Part shown: positions 15,624 through 23,265 of the stretch, piece after piece
Layout of the letters: each line of letters starts with the position of its first letter
How positions within the stretch are numbered: the first letter of the stretch is position 1
DNA from: Roseinatronobacter ekhonensis
GTDB taxonomy: Bacteria; Pseudomonadota; Alphaproteobacteria; Rhodobacterales; Rhodobacteraceae
Length of the DNA: 33,141 nucleotides
NCBI RefSeq assembly: GCF_900499075.1
Contig: NZ_UIHC01000037.1
Coordinates: 1 to 33,141 of the forward strand
Reading direction: 5' to 3'
Made by a program: the position numbers and the translations under genes
The notes under the pieces: generated by a model
What the model saw: only the letters and a program-made list of their open reading frames with translations
What the model was told of the DNA's origin: nothing
Databases searched by the model: none

Positions 15624-17645
15624 TTACTCTGACCGCGCGGGACGGGTGCGCGGGCGCGGGCTGCTGTCATCCGCCGGGTTAACCCGGATGGCAAGCTCTG
15701 ATTCGTCGGGCAACTCGGCCTCTTCGGCGGGGGCAGTGTCGCCATCATCCGGCGCAAGCTCTGCCTGCGCGGCCTCCAGTGACGCCCCGATCAAGGAAAA
15801 CTCGATCCGGCGATTTGCCTCGCGCCCATCTTCGGTGCCGTTATCCGCAATGGGAAATTCCGGGCCATAGCCTTTTGCGTCGAACTCGCTCACCAGCGCA
15901 CCGCGCGCCATCAGCCCGGCCACAACGGCCTCTGCGCGCTGCTGGCTCAGACGCATATTGGTTTCCAGCCGCCCCTGACTGTCGGTATGCCCGGCGACCT
16001 CCATGCTCATGCGGCCACAGCTGCGCAGGATTTCGGCAATCTCGTCCAGCACCTCGACCGCGTCCCCCGTGATGCTGGTAGAGCCGGGGTCGAAGGTGAT
16101 TTTGCGTTGGGCAATAGCCTCGTCAATCCAGCCTTTGCATCGCGCGGGCGTCGGCAGTTGCGCGACGGGGTCAAGCTCTTCGTCATACGCCACATCCAGC
16201 GAAAACACGGCGCTTTGCCCCAGTTTATCGCCCAACAGGCGCGAAATCAGGTCAGACGCATCCGGCAGGCCGGACACGCCAGAGATTTCTACCCGATCCG
16301 GATGAAACCGCACCGTGCCATTGTCGAGATAGTTCAACACATCCACCGCCAACAGCGCCCGCAACGGCCAGCCGCCGGGCAGGTCCGGGTCCAGTCTGGC
16401 CGAAACCGTCACGGCACCTGGTCCGAAATTTGCCTGCGCAAGGCTGCGCACCGCGTCACGCGTGCGCTCGTCTGTCAGTCGGCCCGACAACGCGACTGCC
16501 CCCTGTTCTGACAACCGCGCAGTGAATTCGGCCTGATCCTCTGTCGCGGCAAGCTGGGCATTGCTTGGTGGCAGGCGCACGGCGTTCAGCGAAAAGGCGT
16601 CGGGCAAAAGGCGTTCCAGTTCGCCCGCCTGCCGGTCGAACAGGTCCGACGCAACCGTCGCCGGGACAACCAAGGACACGTCCGTGTCGGAAAAGGTGAC
16701 GGTGCCCGCTTCCAATTCGCCGATGGCTTCCAGCGCGCTGATAACCCCGTCTTGCCAACGCGGTGTCGGAGCACCCAAACCGACCACGCAATCCAAACGA
16801 CCGCTTGCGCCGGCTGCGCGCCCTGCGGCCAGAATGGCCGTGCGGGCCTCTTGCGTATCCGCCGCACAGGCATCGAAGCGTGCGCCGTTCTCATCGCGCA
16901 CGAATCGCAGCGTGAAAGGCGTGATCGCGGGTCGCGGGGCAGAGATGTCGAGCGCGGCAATCACGTCGCGCGGGCGATTGCGCGCAAGTTCCGTGCGCTT
17001 TAGGTCCCGTTCTTCCTCTGATCCCGTCAGTCCGACCACGTCCACACGCCCCGAAGAGATGGATATTTTCGCGGCGTCCAAAATGGCCAACGCAGAGAGG
17101 GCGAAATCGGTGGCACTTGTCCACGCGAAAGGCTCCGGATACCCAGCGGATTCCAGCATGTTCTCGACCGACAACTCTGCGTCGATTGCTTCCATCCGTG
17201 CAACGAAGCCGTCGGTATCGAACTCCCACGGGACAAGGCCGACGATCTGCACATCCAGACCATTGCGCAGGATTTCCATGGAAAATTCCGGTGCCGCGAT
17301 CTGGGTGGCGGGTGTAACCGTGATCTGGTCCAGAATGCGCTCGGCCGATACGATCTGGTTGGCCGTGCTGATGGCGTTGAAGCGGGCGGCCTCGGTCGGT
17401 GCCTCTCCGCTCAGGCGCAACAAAAGACCGTCCGTGTCCACCTCGGCCCAGTCCAGCCCCTTGGCACCCAGCGCGGCGCCGGTTTCGCGTTCAACAACAT
17501 GCTCCAGCACGCGGGCGCTCAGCTGTGCTGCACCAAATGCCAATGCAGCCGCAATCACAAAAGCGAAGGCTGTCATGACGTGCCATTTGAAGCGTGTCAG
17601 AACCGGCTTCGCCGCTCCCGGCAGAATTTCTAGAAAGCGTTTCAT
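15624..17645 (-). CDS. BON/OmpA-type envelope protein with C-terminal peptidoglycan-binding domain
   Basis: The 673-residue protein begins with a short cytoplasmic stretch and one membrane segment (about residues 22-45), probably an uncleaved anchor. The middle (about 50-500) holds repeated modules resembling BON-like folds (for example ALSGRLTDERTRDAVRSLAQ and LRLSGEAPTEAARFNAISTA). Residues 516-620 are an OmpA-like domain with the GHTDSQG motif, N..LS..RA helix and NRRIEF end; the Asp near 555 and Arg near 612 match the diaminopimelate-binding pair of the family. The tail is acidic, then Pro/Arg-rich. ATG follows AGGGG. It probably tethers the inner membrane to the cell wall. It sits downstream of ubiA. 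Confidence 0.85.
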   Translation of the reverse strand: MKRFLEILPGAAKPVLTRFKWHVMTAFAFVIAAALAFGAAQLSARVLEHVVERETGAALGAKGLDWAEVDTDGLLLRLSGEAPTEAARFNAISTANQIVSAERILDQITVTPATQIAAPEFSMEILRNGLDVQIVGLVPWEFDTDGFVARMEAIDAELSVENMLESAGYPEPFAWTSATDFALSALAILDAAKISISSGRVDVVGLTGSEEERDLKRTELARNRPRDVIAALDISAPRPAITPFTLRFVRDENGARFDACAADTQEARTAILAAGRAAGASGRLDCVVGLGAPTPRWQDGVISALEAIGELEAGTVTFSDTDVSLVVPATVASDLFDRQAGELERLLPDAFSLNAVRLPPSNAQLAATEDQAEFTARLSEQGAVALSGRLTDERTRDAVRSLAQANFGPGAVTVSARLDPDLPGGWPLRALLAVDVLNYLDNGTVRFHPDRVEISGVSGLPDASDLISRLLGDKLGQSAVFSLDVAYDEELDPVAQLPTPARCKGWIDEAIAQRKITFDPGSTSITGDAVEVLDEIAEILRSCGRMSMEVAGHTDSQGRLETNMRLSQQRAEAVVAGLMARGALVSEFDAKGYGPEFPIADNGTEDGREANRRIEFSLIGASLEAAQAELAPDDGDTAPAEEAELPDESELAIRVNPADDSSPRPRTRPARSE

Positions 17646-17680
17646 GCCTGTCCCCTAGCGCCTTCGCGCGGGCCACGCAA

Positions 17681-18655
17681 TCAGGCGAAACACGCAGCGG
17701 CAAGAAACAGCGCAGCCAGCAAACCCGCATCGCGGTTCGACCGAAACAGCTTCAGGCAAACCGCACCGTCGTCAATGTCCAGCTTGGTCAACTGCCATTG
17801 CATATGCCACCCCATCGCCCATGCGCCGCCCAGACCGATGGACATGGCCAAGGGGTTGGCCAGCGGTGCCAGCGCGTAGATCACACTCAGCGACATCAAC
17901 ACGACGGTCGCCACCAGAAACCCACGCAACCATTGGTCGGTGTTTTTACCGAACAAGCGCGCGGTGGATTTCACACCGATCAGCGCATCATCCTCGCGGT
18001 CTTGATGCGCATAGATCGTGTCGTAAAACAACGTCCAGCTTATACCAGCCAGATACAGGAATATCGCGGGCAGCCCCAAGCTGCCGGTTTGCGCCGTCCA
18101 TGCCAGAACTGCCCCCCAGTTAAAGGCCAGCCCAAGAAAAATCTGAGGCCACCAGGTAAAGCGTTTTGCAAAGGGGTAAATGGCGACCAGCCCGAGCGAC
18201 AGCACGCCAAGCCCAACGGCAGCCCAATTGAAGGTAAATAGAATAAGCGCCGCCACTCCGGCCTGAATTGCCATCCAGACCAACGCCTGACGCGATGTCA
18301 CCTGCCCCGATGGTATGGGTCGAGAGCGGGTGCGGGCCACCTTGTCGTCTATGTCTCGATCGGTCACGTCGTTCCAAGTGCAGCCGGCCCCGCGCATAAG
18401 CACCGCGCCAATGCCACACCCCGCAAAAATCCAGATGGTCAGCCAGCCCGCAGTGTCGGGAAATGCCGCAGCGCCCAGAAACGCCCCCCACCAGCAAGGC
18501 AGCAACAGCAGCCATGTTCCGATGGGCCGGTCCACTCGCGACAGGCGCAGATAGGGGCGCGCATGGGGCGGGGCGTACCGGTCCACCCAGTTTTGCGCAT
18601 AGGCATCGGCGACGGGTGTGTCCGTGCCCTCTGGCCTTTGCGGGTCATTGTCCAT
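17681..18655 (-). CDS. ubiA: 4-hydroxybenzoate polyprenyltransferase
   Basis: UbiA attaches the polyprenyl tail to 4-hydroxybenzoate in ubiquinone synthesis, in the inner membrane. The 324-residue protein has the two Asp-rich motifs of the family: NDVTDRDID at about residues 95-103 and DTIYAHQDREDD at about 212-223, plus eight or nine hydrophobic segments. The N-terminal 35 residues are hydrophilic. The start is only 12 bp from the divergent rsmE start, so the promoters of each must lie inside the other's coding region or further away. Ubiquinone supply fits the respiratory genes nearby, though that link is contextual. Confidence 0.96.
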   Translation of the reverse strand: MDNDPQRPEGTDTPVADAYAQNWVDRYAPPHARPYLRLSRVDRPIGTWLLLLPCWWGAFLGAAAFPDTAGWLTIWIFAGCGIGAVLMRGAGCTWNDVTDRDIDDKVARTRSRPIPSGQVTSRQALVWMAIQAGVAALILFTFNWAAVGLGVLSLGLVAIYPFAKRFTWWPQIFLGLAFNWGAVLAWTAQTGSLGLPAIFLYLAGISWTLFYDTIYAHQDREDDALIGVKSTARLFGKNTDQWLRGFLVATVVLMSLSVIYALAPLANPLAMSIGLGGAWAMGWHMQWQLTKLDIDDGAVCLKLFRSNRDAGLLAALFLAAACFA

Positions 18656-18667
18656 AAATTCGGCCCC

Positions 18668-19396
18668 ATGTCTGGCGAAGCGGTCAAGATACGGCTCTAT
18701 CTAGAGCAGCCCTTGGGGGCGGGGCAAGGGCTGGACCTGTCGCGCGACCATGCGCATTACCTGTTCAATGTCATGCGGCTTGGTCCGGGGGCAACGGTGG
18801 CGGTGTTCAACGGGCAAGATGGTGCATGGCTGGCAGAGGTGGCCGAGGCTGGCAAACGCGGCGGCACGCTTTTGTGTCGCCACCAGATTGCGCCACAGCG
18901 CGACCCGCCCGACCTGTGGCTGGTCTTTGCACCGATCAAAAAGGCGCGGACCGATTTCATTGTCGAGAAAGCCGCCGAAATGGGCGCGGCGCGCATTCTG
19001 CCTGTGCAGACAGAGTTCACCAATTCCGACCGTATCCGGCAAGACCGGCTGCAAGCCCACGCGGTGGAAGCAGCAGAGCAATGTGGCGGCACTTTCGTGC
19101 CCGTGGTCGAAAACCTGCAACCGCTGTCGCGCCTGCTGGCAAACTGGCCTGACGGGCGCGCTTTGATCTGGGCGGATGAGGGGCTGGCGGACGCGGCAGA
19201 ACCGTGCGCCCTGCCCCCTGCCCCTGCCGCACTTCTGATCGGCCCCGAAGGCGGCTTTTCACCATCCGAGCGCGACCGTCTGCGCAAACGGCCCGCGATT
19301 CACCCCATCGCCCTTGGCCCGCGCATCTTGCGAGCCGACACGGCGGCGGTGGCCGCGCTGACGCTCTGGCAATCCACCCAAGGGGATTGGCTATGA
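18668..19396 (+). CDS. rsmE: 16S rRNA (uracil(1498)-N3)-methyltransferase
   Basis: RsmE methylates U1498 of 16S rRNA using S-adenosylmethionine. The 242-residue protein starts MSGEAVKIRLYLEQPLGAGQ and contains the SPOUT knot signatures LLIGPEGGFSPSERDRL and ALGPRILRADTA near the C-terminus. The ATG at 18668 was chosen by family N-terminus; no clear ribosome site precedes it and only 12 bp separate it from the ubiA start, so leaderless or weak initiation is possible. Its TGA overlaps the next gene (ATGA). Confidence 0.95.
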   Translation: MSGEAVKIRLYLEQPLGAGQGLDLSRDHAHYLFNVMRLGPGATVAVFNGQDGAWLAEVAEAGKRGGTLLCRHQIAPQRDPPDLWLVFAPIKKARTDFIVEKAAEMGAARILPVQTEFTNSDRIRQDRLQAHAVEAAEQCGGTFVPVVENLQPLSRLLANWPDGRALIWADEGLADAAEPCALPPAPAALLIGPEGGFSPSERDRLRKRPAIHPIALGPRILRADTAAVAALTLWQSTQGDWL

Positions 19397-20238
19397 TCCG
19401 CAAGGCCGGGCCTGCCGACCATGAGGCACTCGCAGCCTTTCTGGCGGGTTACATCGAAAGTTCCATGTTCCTTCTGGGCAATCTGGACGCTTACGGCACG
19501 GATAACACCGACCATCCGCATGGCACGACGTTTTTCCTGCAAGAGACCGGGGACGGAATTATCGGCGTGTTCGGCGCCACGAATGGCGGGCTGTTGATGT
19601 GCCAGATCCCGCGTCTGACCGCGCTGGAGGCGCAGACCTATGCCCATCTGCTGAGGGGCTACACGTTGCGTGGGATGACGGGGGCGTCAGATCAGGTGGC
19701 GCTGATCCTCGATGCGCTACCGCTTGGCGGTGCCGTCTGGCAGATAAATCATGACGAGCCGCTCTGCGCGCTGGACCTTGCCAAGCTGGACACCCCAGAG
19801 GCGGTGCTGCGCGCGCCAGAGGGCAACGACCAAGACACCCTTGCGCACTGGTTCAACGCATACATGACCGAAACGCGCACCCATCCCGGCGGCGATGCGG
19901 GACGGCACCGAGCGAAGAACGCGTTGGGGTCCGACCGCGTGCGCCTGCTGGTCGAGGGCGGACAAATCACCGCCATGACCGGGCTGAACAGCTTTGCGCG
20001 CGACGTGGTGCAGATCGGCGGAGTCTATGTGCCGCCCGAGTTGCGCGGGCAAGGTCGCGCCGGGCGTGTGGTGGCCGCGCATCTGGCAGAGCTGAAAGCG
20101 CGCGGCTATGCCCGCGCCATCCTGTTCGCCAATTCCGACCATGCCGCGCGCGCTTACGCGCGGATCGGCTTTGCGCATATCGGCAGCTATCGCGTGGCGC
20201 TGCTGCAAGAACCCGTCACCTTGGGAACCCCGGCATGA
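19393..20238 (+). CDS. GNAT-family N-acetyltransferase
   Basis: The 281-residue protein carries an acetyl-CoA binding GNAT fold in its last third: VYVPPELRGQGRAGRVVAAH (R-G-Q-G-R-A loop at about residues 215-235), then ILFANSDHAARAYARIGF. The N-terminal two thirds resemble the two-domain GNAT architecture, substrate unknown. It overlaps rsmE by 4 nt at the start and the next gene by 4 nt at the end, so all three are probably translated in a coupled way. AGGGG lies 7 nt before the ATG. Confidence 0.85.
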   Translation: MIRKAGPADHEALAAFLAGYIESSMFLLGNLDAYGTDNTDHPHGTTFFLQETGDGIIGVFGATNGGLLMCQIPRLTALEAQTYAHLLRGYTLRGMTGASDQVALILDALPLGGAVWQINHDEPLCALDLAKLDTPEAVLRAPEGNDQDTLAHWFNAYMTETRTHPGGDAGRHRAKNALGSDRVRLLVEGGQITAMTGLNSFARDVVQIGGVYVPPELRGQGRAGRVVAAHLAELKARGYARAILFANSDHAARAYARIGFAHIGSYRVALLQEPVTLGTPA

Positions 20239-20750
20239 ACCTGATCCGCCCCGAACTCGCCGAAGGCCTGCGACGTTGGTCAGAGGTTCTGGCAAGTCTG
20301 GCGCTGTCCGGTTTCGGCTTGTGGACACTGCAAAGCTATGATCGTTTTATTCAGATCCTTGGCGCTGCAATCATCGTCACGGGGCTGGGACTGGCGCTGC
20401 TGGCATGGCGGCGCTTGCGCTTTCAGCGCGACACCGAAGCACCCGGCATTGTGCAGGTCGTCGAAGGGCAAATCAGCTATTTCGGGCCAGAGACCGGCGG
20501 TTTTGTCGGCCTGGGGCAAGTTGTGGAACTGCATCTGGTGGATCATGGAACGGCATGGCGTCTGGTCACACCGGAGGAGGAGTTGAGCATCCCCGTCGCG
20601 GCCCAAGGGGCTGACGCGCTGTTCGATGCCTTTGCCCAGCTTCCCGGTCTGCGCATGTCCGATGTTTTGACCGCCTTGGACCACCCGCAGCCCACGCGCG
20701 TGCTGTGGCTGCATGCCAGCCGACGGCCAACCCGTCTTGCCAAGTCTTGA
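20235..20750 (+). CDS. Unknown two-TM membrane protein between GNAT gene and gshA
   Basis: Not recognised. The 171-residue protein has two membrane segments (about residues 17-33 and 38-58) separated by a short turn, then a soluble, probably beta-rich part of about 110 residues (IVQVVEGQISYFGPETGGFVGL...). The ATG overlaps the GNAT stop (ATGA). It is followed 54 bp later by gshA. Tight coupling to neighbours supports a real gene; the function is not readable from sequence. Confidence 0.82.
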   Translation: MNLIRPELAEGLRRWSEVLASLALSGFGLWTLQSYDRFIQILGAAIIVTGLGLALLAWRRLRFQRDTEAPGIVQVVEGQISYFGPETGGFVGLGQVVELHLVDHGTAWRLVTPEEELSIPVAAQGADALFDAFAQLPGLRMSDVLTALDHPQPTRVLWLHASRRPTRLAKS

Positions 20751-20775
20751 CTTGGCCGCGCGCCCGGCCCAAGTC
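20739..20775 (+). promoter_or_regulatory. Two mutually exclusive hairpins just upstream of gshA
   Basis: Pairing A joins gccaag (20739-20744) with cttggc (20751-20756). Pairing B joins gacttggccg (20749-20758) with cggcccaagtc (20765-20775), ten pairs with one bulged C. They share bases, so only one can form, a layout seen in attenuators. It overlaps the preceding stop codon. It may also be chance in GC-rich sequence. Confidence 0.3.
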
Positions 20776-20804
20776 TGCCCGCAACACGCACAAGGAAAAG
20801 CCAG

Positions 20805-22175
20805 ATGTCCATACCCCAAACCGGCGGCGGGCCGATCGAGAACAAGGCCCAACTGGCCGAATATCTGGCCGCAGGCTGCAAGCCCAAGGACCAATGGCGC
20901 ATCGGCACGGAGCACGAGAAATTCGGCTATTGCCGCGACACGTTGAACCCGCTGCCCTATGACGGCCCACGCTCCATCCGCGCGGTGCTGGAAGGGTTGC
21001 GCGACCGCTTTGGTTGGGCACCGGTGCTGGAAGCGGGCCATATCATCGGGTTGGAAAAGGACGGCGCGAATGTCAGCCTTGAACCCGGCGGACAGTTGGA
21101 GCTGTCGGGCGCGCCCTTGGACAACATTCACCAGACCTGTGACGAGGTGAACCAGCATTTGCGCGAAGTGCGGTCCGTGGCCGAAGAAATCGGGGTTGAG
21201 TTCATAGGCCTTGGCGCAGCACCGGTCTGGAACCATGATGAAATGCCGGTCATGCCGAAGGGCCGCTACAAGCTGATGACCGATTATATGGACCGCGTTG
21301 GCACCATGGGCAAAACCATGATGTATCGGACCTGCACGGTTCAGGTGAACCTAGATTTCGGGTCCGAAGCCGACATGGTGCAAAAGCTGCGCGTGGCGCT
21401 GGCACTGCAACCCGTGGCAACCGCATTGTTCGCAAATTCGCCGTTTCTGGACGGCAAACCCAACGGGCACAAAAGCTGGCGCGCGCGGGTGTGGCGCGAT
21501 CTGGACGCAGCGCGGACGGGCATGCTGCCCTTCGTGTTCGACGACGGGTTCGGGTTCGACGCATGGGTCGACTACGCGCTCGATGTGCCGATGTATTTCG
21601 TCTATCGCGACGGCAAATATATCGACGCATTGGGCCAGTCGTTCCGAGACTTCATGCGCGGTGAATTGCCCGCTTTGCCCGGCGAAATTCCGACACTGTC
21701 GGACTGGGCCGACCACCTGACCACGATCTTTCCCGAGGCACGTGTCAAGAAATTCATCGAAATGCGCGGGGCCGATGGCGGCCCGTGGCGGCGGCTGTGC
21801 GCGCTGCCCGCGTTGTGGGTTGGCCTATGTTACGACCAGTCAGCGCTGGATGCCGCTTGGGACCTGGCCAAAGGCTGGGACGCGGAAACCCGCGACAGCC
21901 TGCGCATCGCGGCGTCGGTGGACGGGCTGGCTGGCAAAGTGGGCAACCTGCATTTGCACGACATCGCGCGTGAGGTTGTGGCGATTGCCGAATCCGGCCT
22001 GAAAGCCCGCGGTCGCGAAGGCGCAGGCGGCATGCTGCCGGACGAGACCCATTTCCTGAACGCGCTGAAGGAAACGCTTGAAACCGGCCAGACACCCGCC
22101 GACGAATTGCTGGCCCGCTATCACGGTGACTGGCAAGGCGATCTGAACCGTATTTATGCCGACTACAGTTATTGA
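20805..22175 (+). CDS. gshA: Glutamate-cysteine ligase (plant/alphaproteobacterial type)
   Basis: This enzyme makes gamma-glutamylcysteine from glutamate, cysteine and ATP, the first step of glutathione synthesis in the cytoplasm. The 456-residue protein has the hallmarks of the GCS2 family: IGTEHEKFG near residue 33, LEPGGQLELSGAP near 90-105, MYRTCTVQVNLDFGSEADM near 170-190, and FIEMRGADGGPW near 310-325. The ATG follows AGGA by about 9 nt. The next gene begins in its stop codon (TGATG). Confidence 0.96.
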   Translation: MSIPQTGGGPIENKAQLAEYLAAGCKPKDQWRIGTEHEKFGYCRDTLNPLPYDGPRSIRAVLEGLRDRFGWAPVLEAGHIIGLEKDGANVSLEPGGQLELSGAPLDNIHQTCDEVNQHLREVRSVAEEIGVEFIGLGAAPVWNHDEMPVMPKGRYKLMTDYMDRVGTMGKTMMYRTCTVQVNLDFGSEADMVQKLRVALALQPVATALFANSPFLDGKPNGHKSWRARVWRDLDAARTGMLPFVFDDGFGFDAWVDYALDVPMYFVYRDGKYIDALGQSFRDFMRGELPALPGEIPTLSDWADHLTTIFPEARVKKFIEMRGADGGPWRRLCALPALWVGLCYDQSALDAAWDLAKGWDAETRDSLRIAASVDGLAGKVGNLHLHDIAREVVAIAESGLKARGREGAGGMLPDETHFLNALKETLETGQTPADELLARYHGDWQGDLNRIYADYSY

Positions 22176-23071
22176 TGGCGAAACTCGGCACTATAAGCCT
22201 GCGCCACCGCATTCAGGACTGGATGGCCGCCGCGCTTCTGGAAGGGTTGCGCCCGCTACCCTACAGGCGACGTATTGCGCTTTTGGGCTGGCTAGGGGTG
22301 CATGTGGTCGGTCCCTTGGCGGGGCTGCGCAGCCGTGTGCGCAACAATCTGGACATGGTCGCGCCGGAATTGCCAGCGGCTGAGCGCAACCGCATCGCGC
22401 GGCAGGTTCCCGGCAACATGGCGCGGACCATTGGCGAGATCTTTGCTGGCGCGGAATTCGTGGCGCACGCCAAGCAGGCCAAGCTTGAAGGCAGCGGGCT
22501 TGCCCATCTGCATGACGCGCATGCAAAGGGCCAGCCGGTTATCCTTGTGACGGGGCATCTGGGAAACTACGACGCAGCGCGCGCGCTGCTGCTGGCGCAA
22601 GGCTTCAAGGTTGCAGGGTTCTACATGCCCATGCGCAACCCTGCTTTTAACGCGCGCTATGTCGCCGCGATTTCGCGCATCGGCACGCCTGTTTTCGCAC
22701 GCGGACGCGACGGGCTGGCGAAAATGCTGCGCTTCTTGCGGCAAGGCGGCATGGTTGGGCTGGTAACTGACCATTACATGCACCATGGCGCGCTACTGGA
22801 TTTCATGGGGCAGCCTGCACGCACAGCCCTGTCTGCCGCCGAAATGGCGCTGAAATACAACGCGCTGCTGGTGCCTGTCTATGGCATCCGGCAACCCGAC
22901 GGTCTGGGCTTTCACGTCCGTATCGAAGCGCCGGTGCCGCATAGCGATCCGGTCACAATGACCCGTGCGCTCAATGCCTCGTTAGAGACGTTGGTTCGCC
23001 AGAATATGGACCAATGGATGTGGACCCATCGCCGCTGGAAAAAGAACCGTGTGGAGGATATGGACGCCTGA
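22175..23071 (+). CDS. Lipid A biosynthesis acyltransferase (LpxL/HtrB family)
   Basis: This inner-membrane enzyme family adds secondary acyl chains to lipid A. The 298-residue protein has the HX4D catalytic motif (VTGHLGNYDAAR, His at about residue 128, Asp 133), RNPAFNARYV, and a GLVTDHYMHHGALLDFMGQPARTA segment typical of the family. The ATG at 22175 overlaps the gshA TGA by one base; an in-frame TTG one codon upstream is less likely. It is convergent with ccoS, 12 bp apart. Which acyl chain it transfers is not readable. Confidence 0.88.
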   Translation: MAKLGTISLRHRIQDWMAAALLEGLRPLPYRRRIALLGWLGVHVVGPLAGLRSRVRNNLDMVAPELPAAERNRIARQVPGNMARTIGEIFAGAEFVAHAKQAKLEGSGLAHLHDAHAKGQPVILVTGHLGNYDAARALLLAQGFKVAGFYMPMRNPAFNARYVAAISRIGTPVFARGRDGLAKMLRFLRQGGMVGLVTDHYMHHGALLDFMGQPARTALSAAEMALKYNALLVPVYGIRQPDGLGFHVRIEAPVPHSDPVTMTRALNASLETLVRQNMDQWMWTHRRWKKNRVEDMDA

Positions 23072-23083
23072 GCCACCGCGCGG

Positions 23084-23257
23084 CTATTCGGGTTTCTCGA
23101 CCGGTTTCGGCTTGTCATCATACTCGTCGGTCAGAATGCGCTGGCTGTCGCCATCCGGGTCATCATACATACCCTTGCGCAATGTCCAGATGAACGCGCC
23201 AAGGCCCAACAGACCAAGGATCAGCGACACAGGGATCAGGATTGTCAGAACTTCCAT
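23084..23257 (-). CDS. ccoS: Cytochrome cbb3 oxidase maturation protein CcoS
   Basis: CcoS is needed for insertion of heme b and copper into CcoN. This gene is only 57 codons and easily missed. The translation starts MEVLTILIPVSLILGLLGLG, one membrane segment (about residues 4-26), then FIWTLRKGMYDDPDGDSQRI, which matches the CcoS signature of a positive turn followed by D-P-x-G-D, and an acidic tail. It follows ccoI by 8 bp and ends the ccoGHIS operon, 12 bp from the convergent lpxL-like gene. Confidence 0.95.
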   Translation of the reverse strand: MEVLTILIPVSLILGLLGLGAFIWTLRKGMYDDPDGDSQRILTDEYDDKPKPVEKPE

Positions 23258-23265
23258 AAGCGCCC

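Noticed and set aside
16561-17658. Plus-strand frame of 365 codons opposite the OmpA-type gene
   Set aside because: Ser/Arg-rich translation mirroring the opposite coding frame; no independent support.
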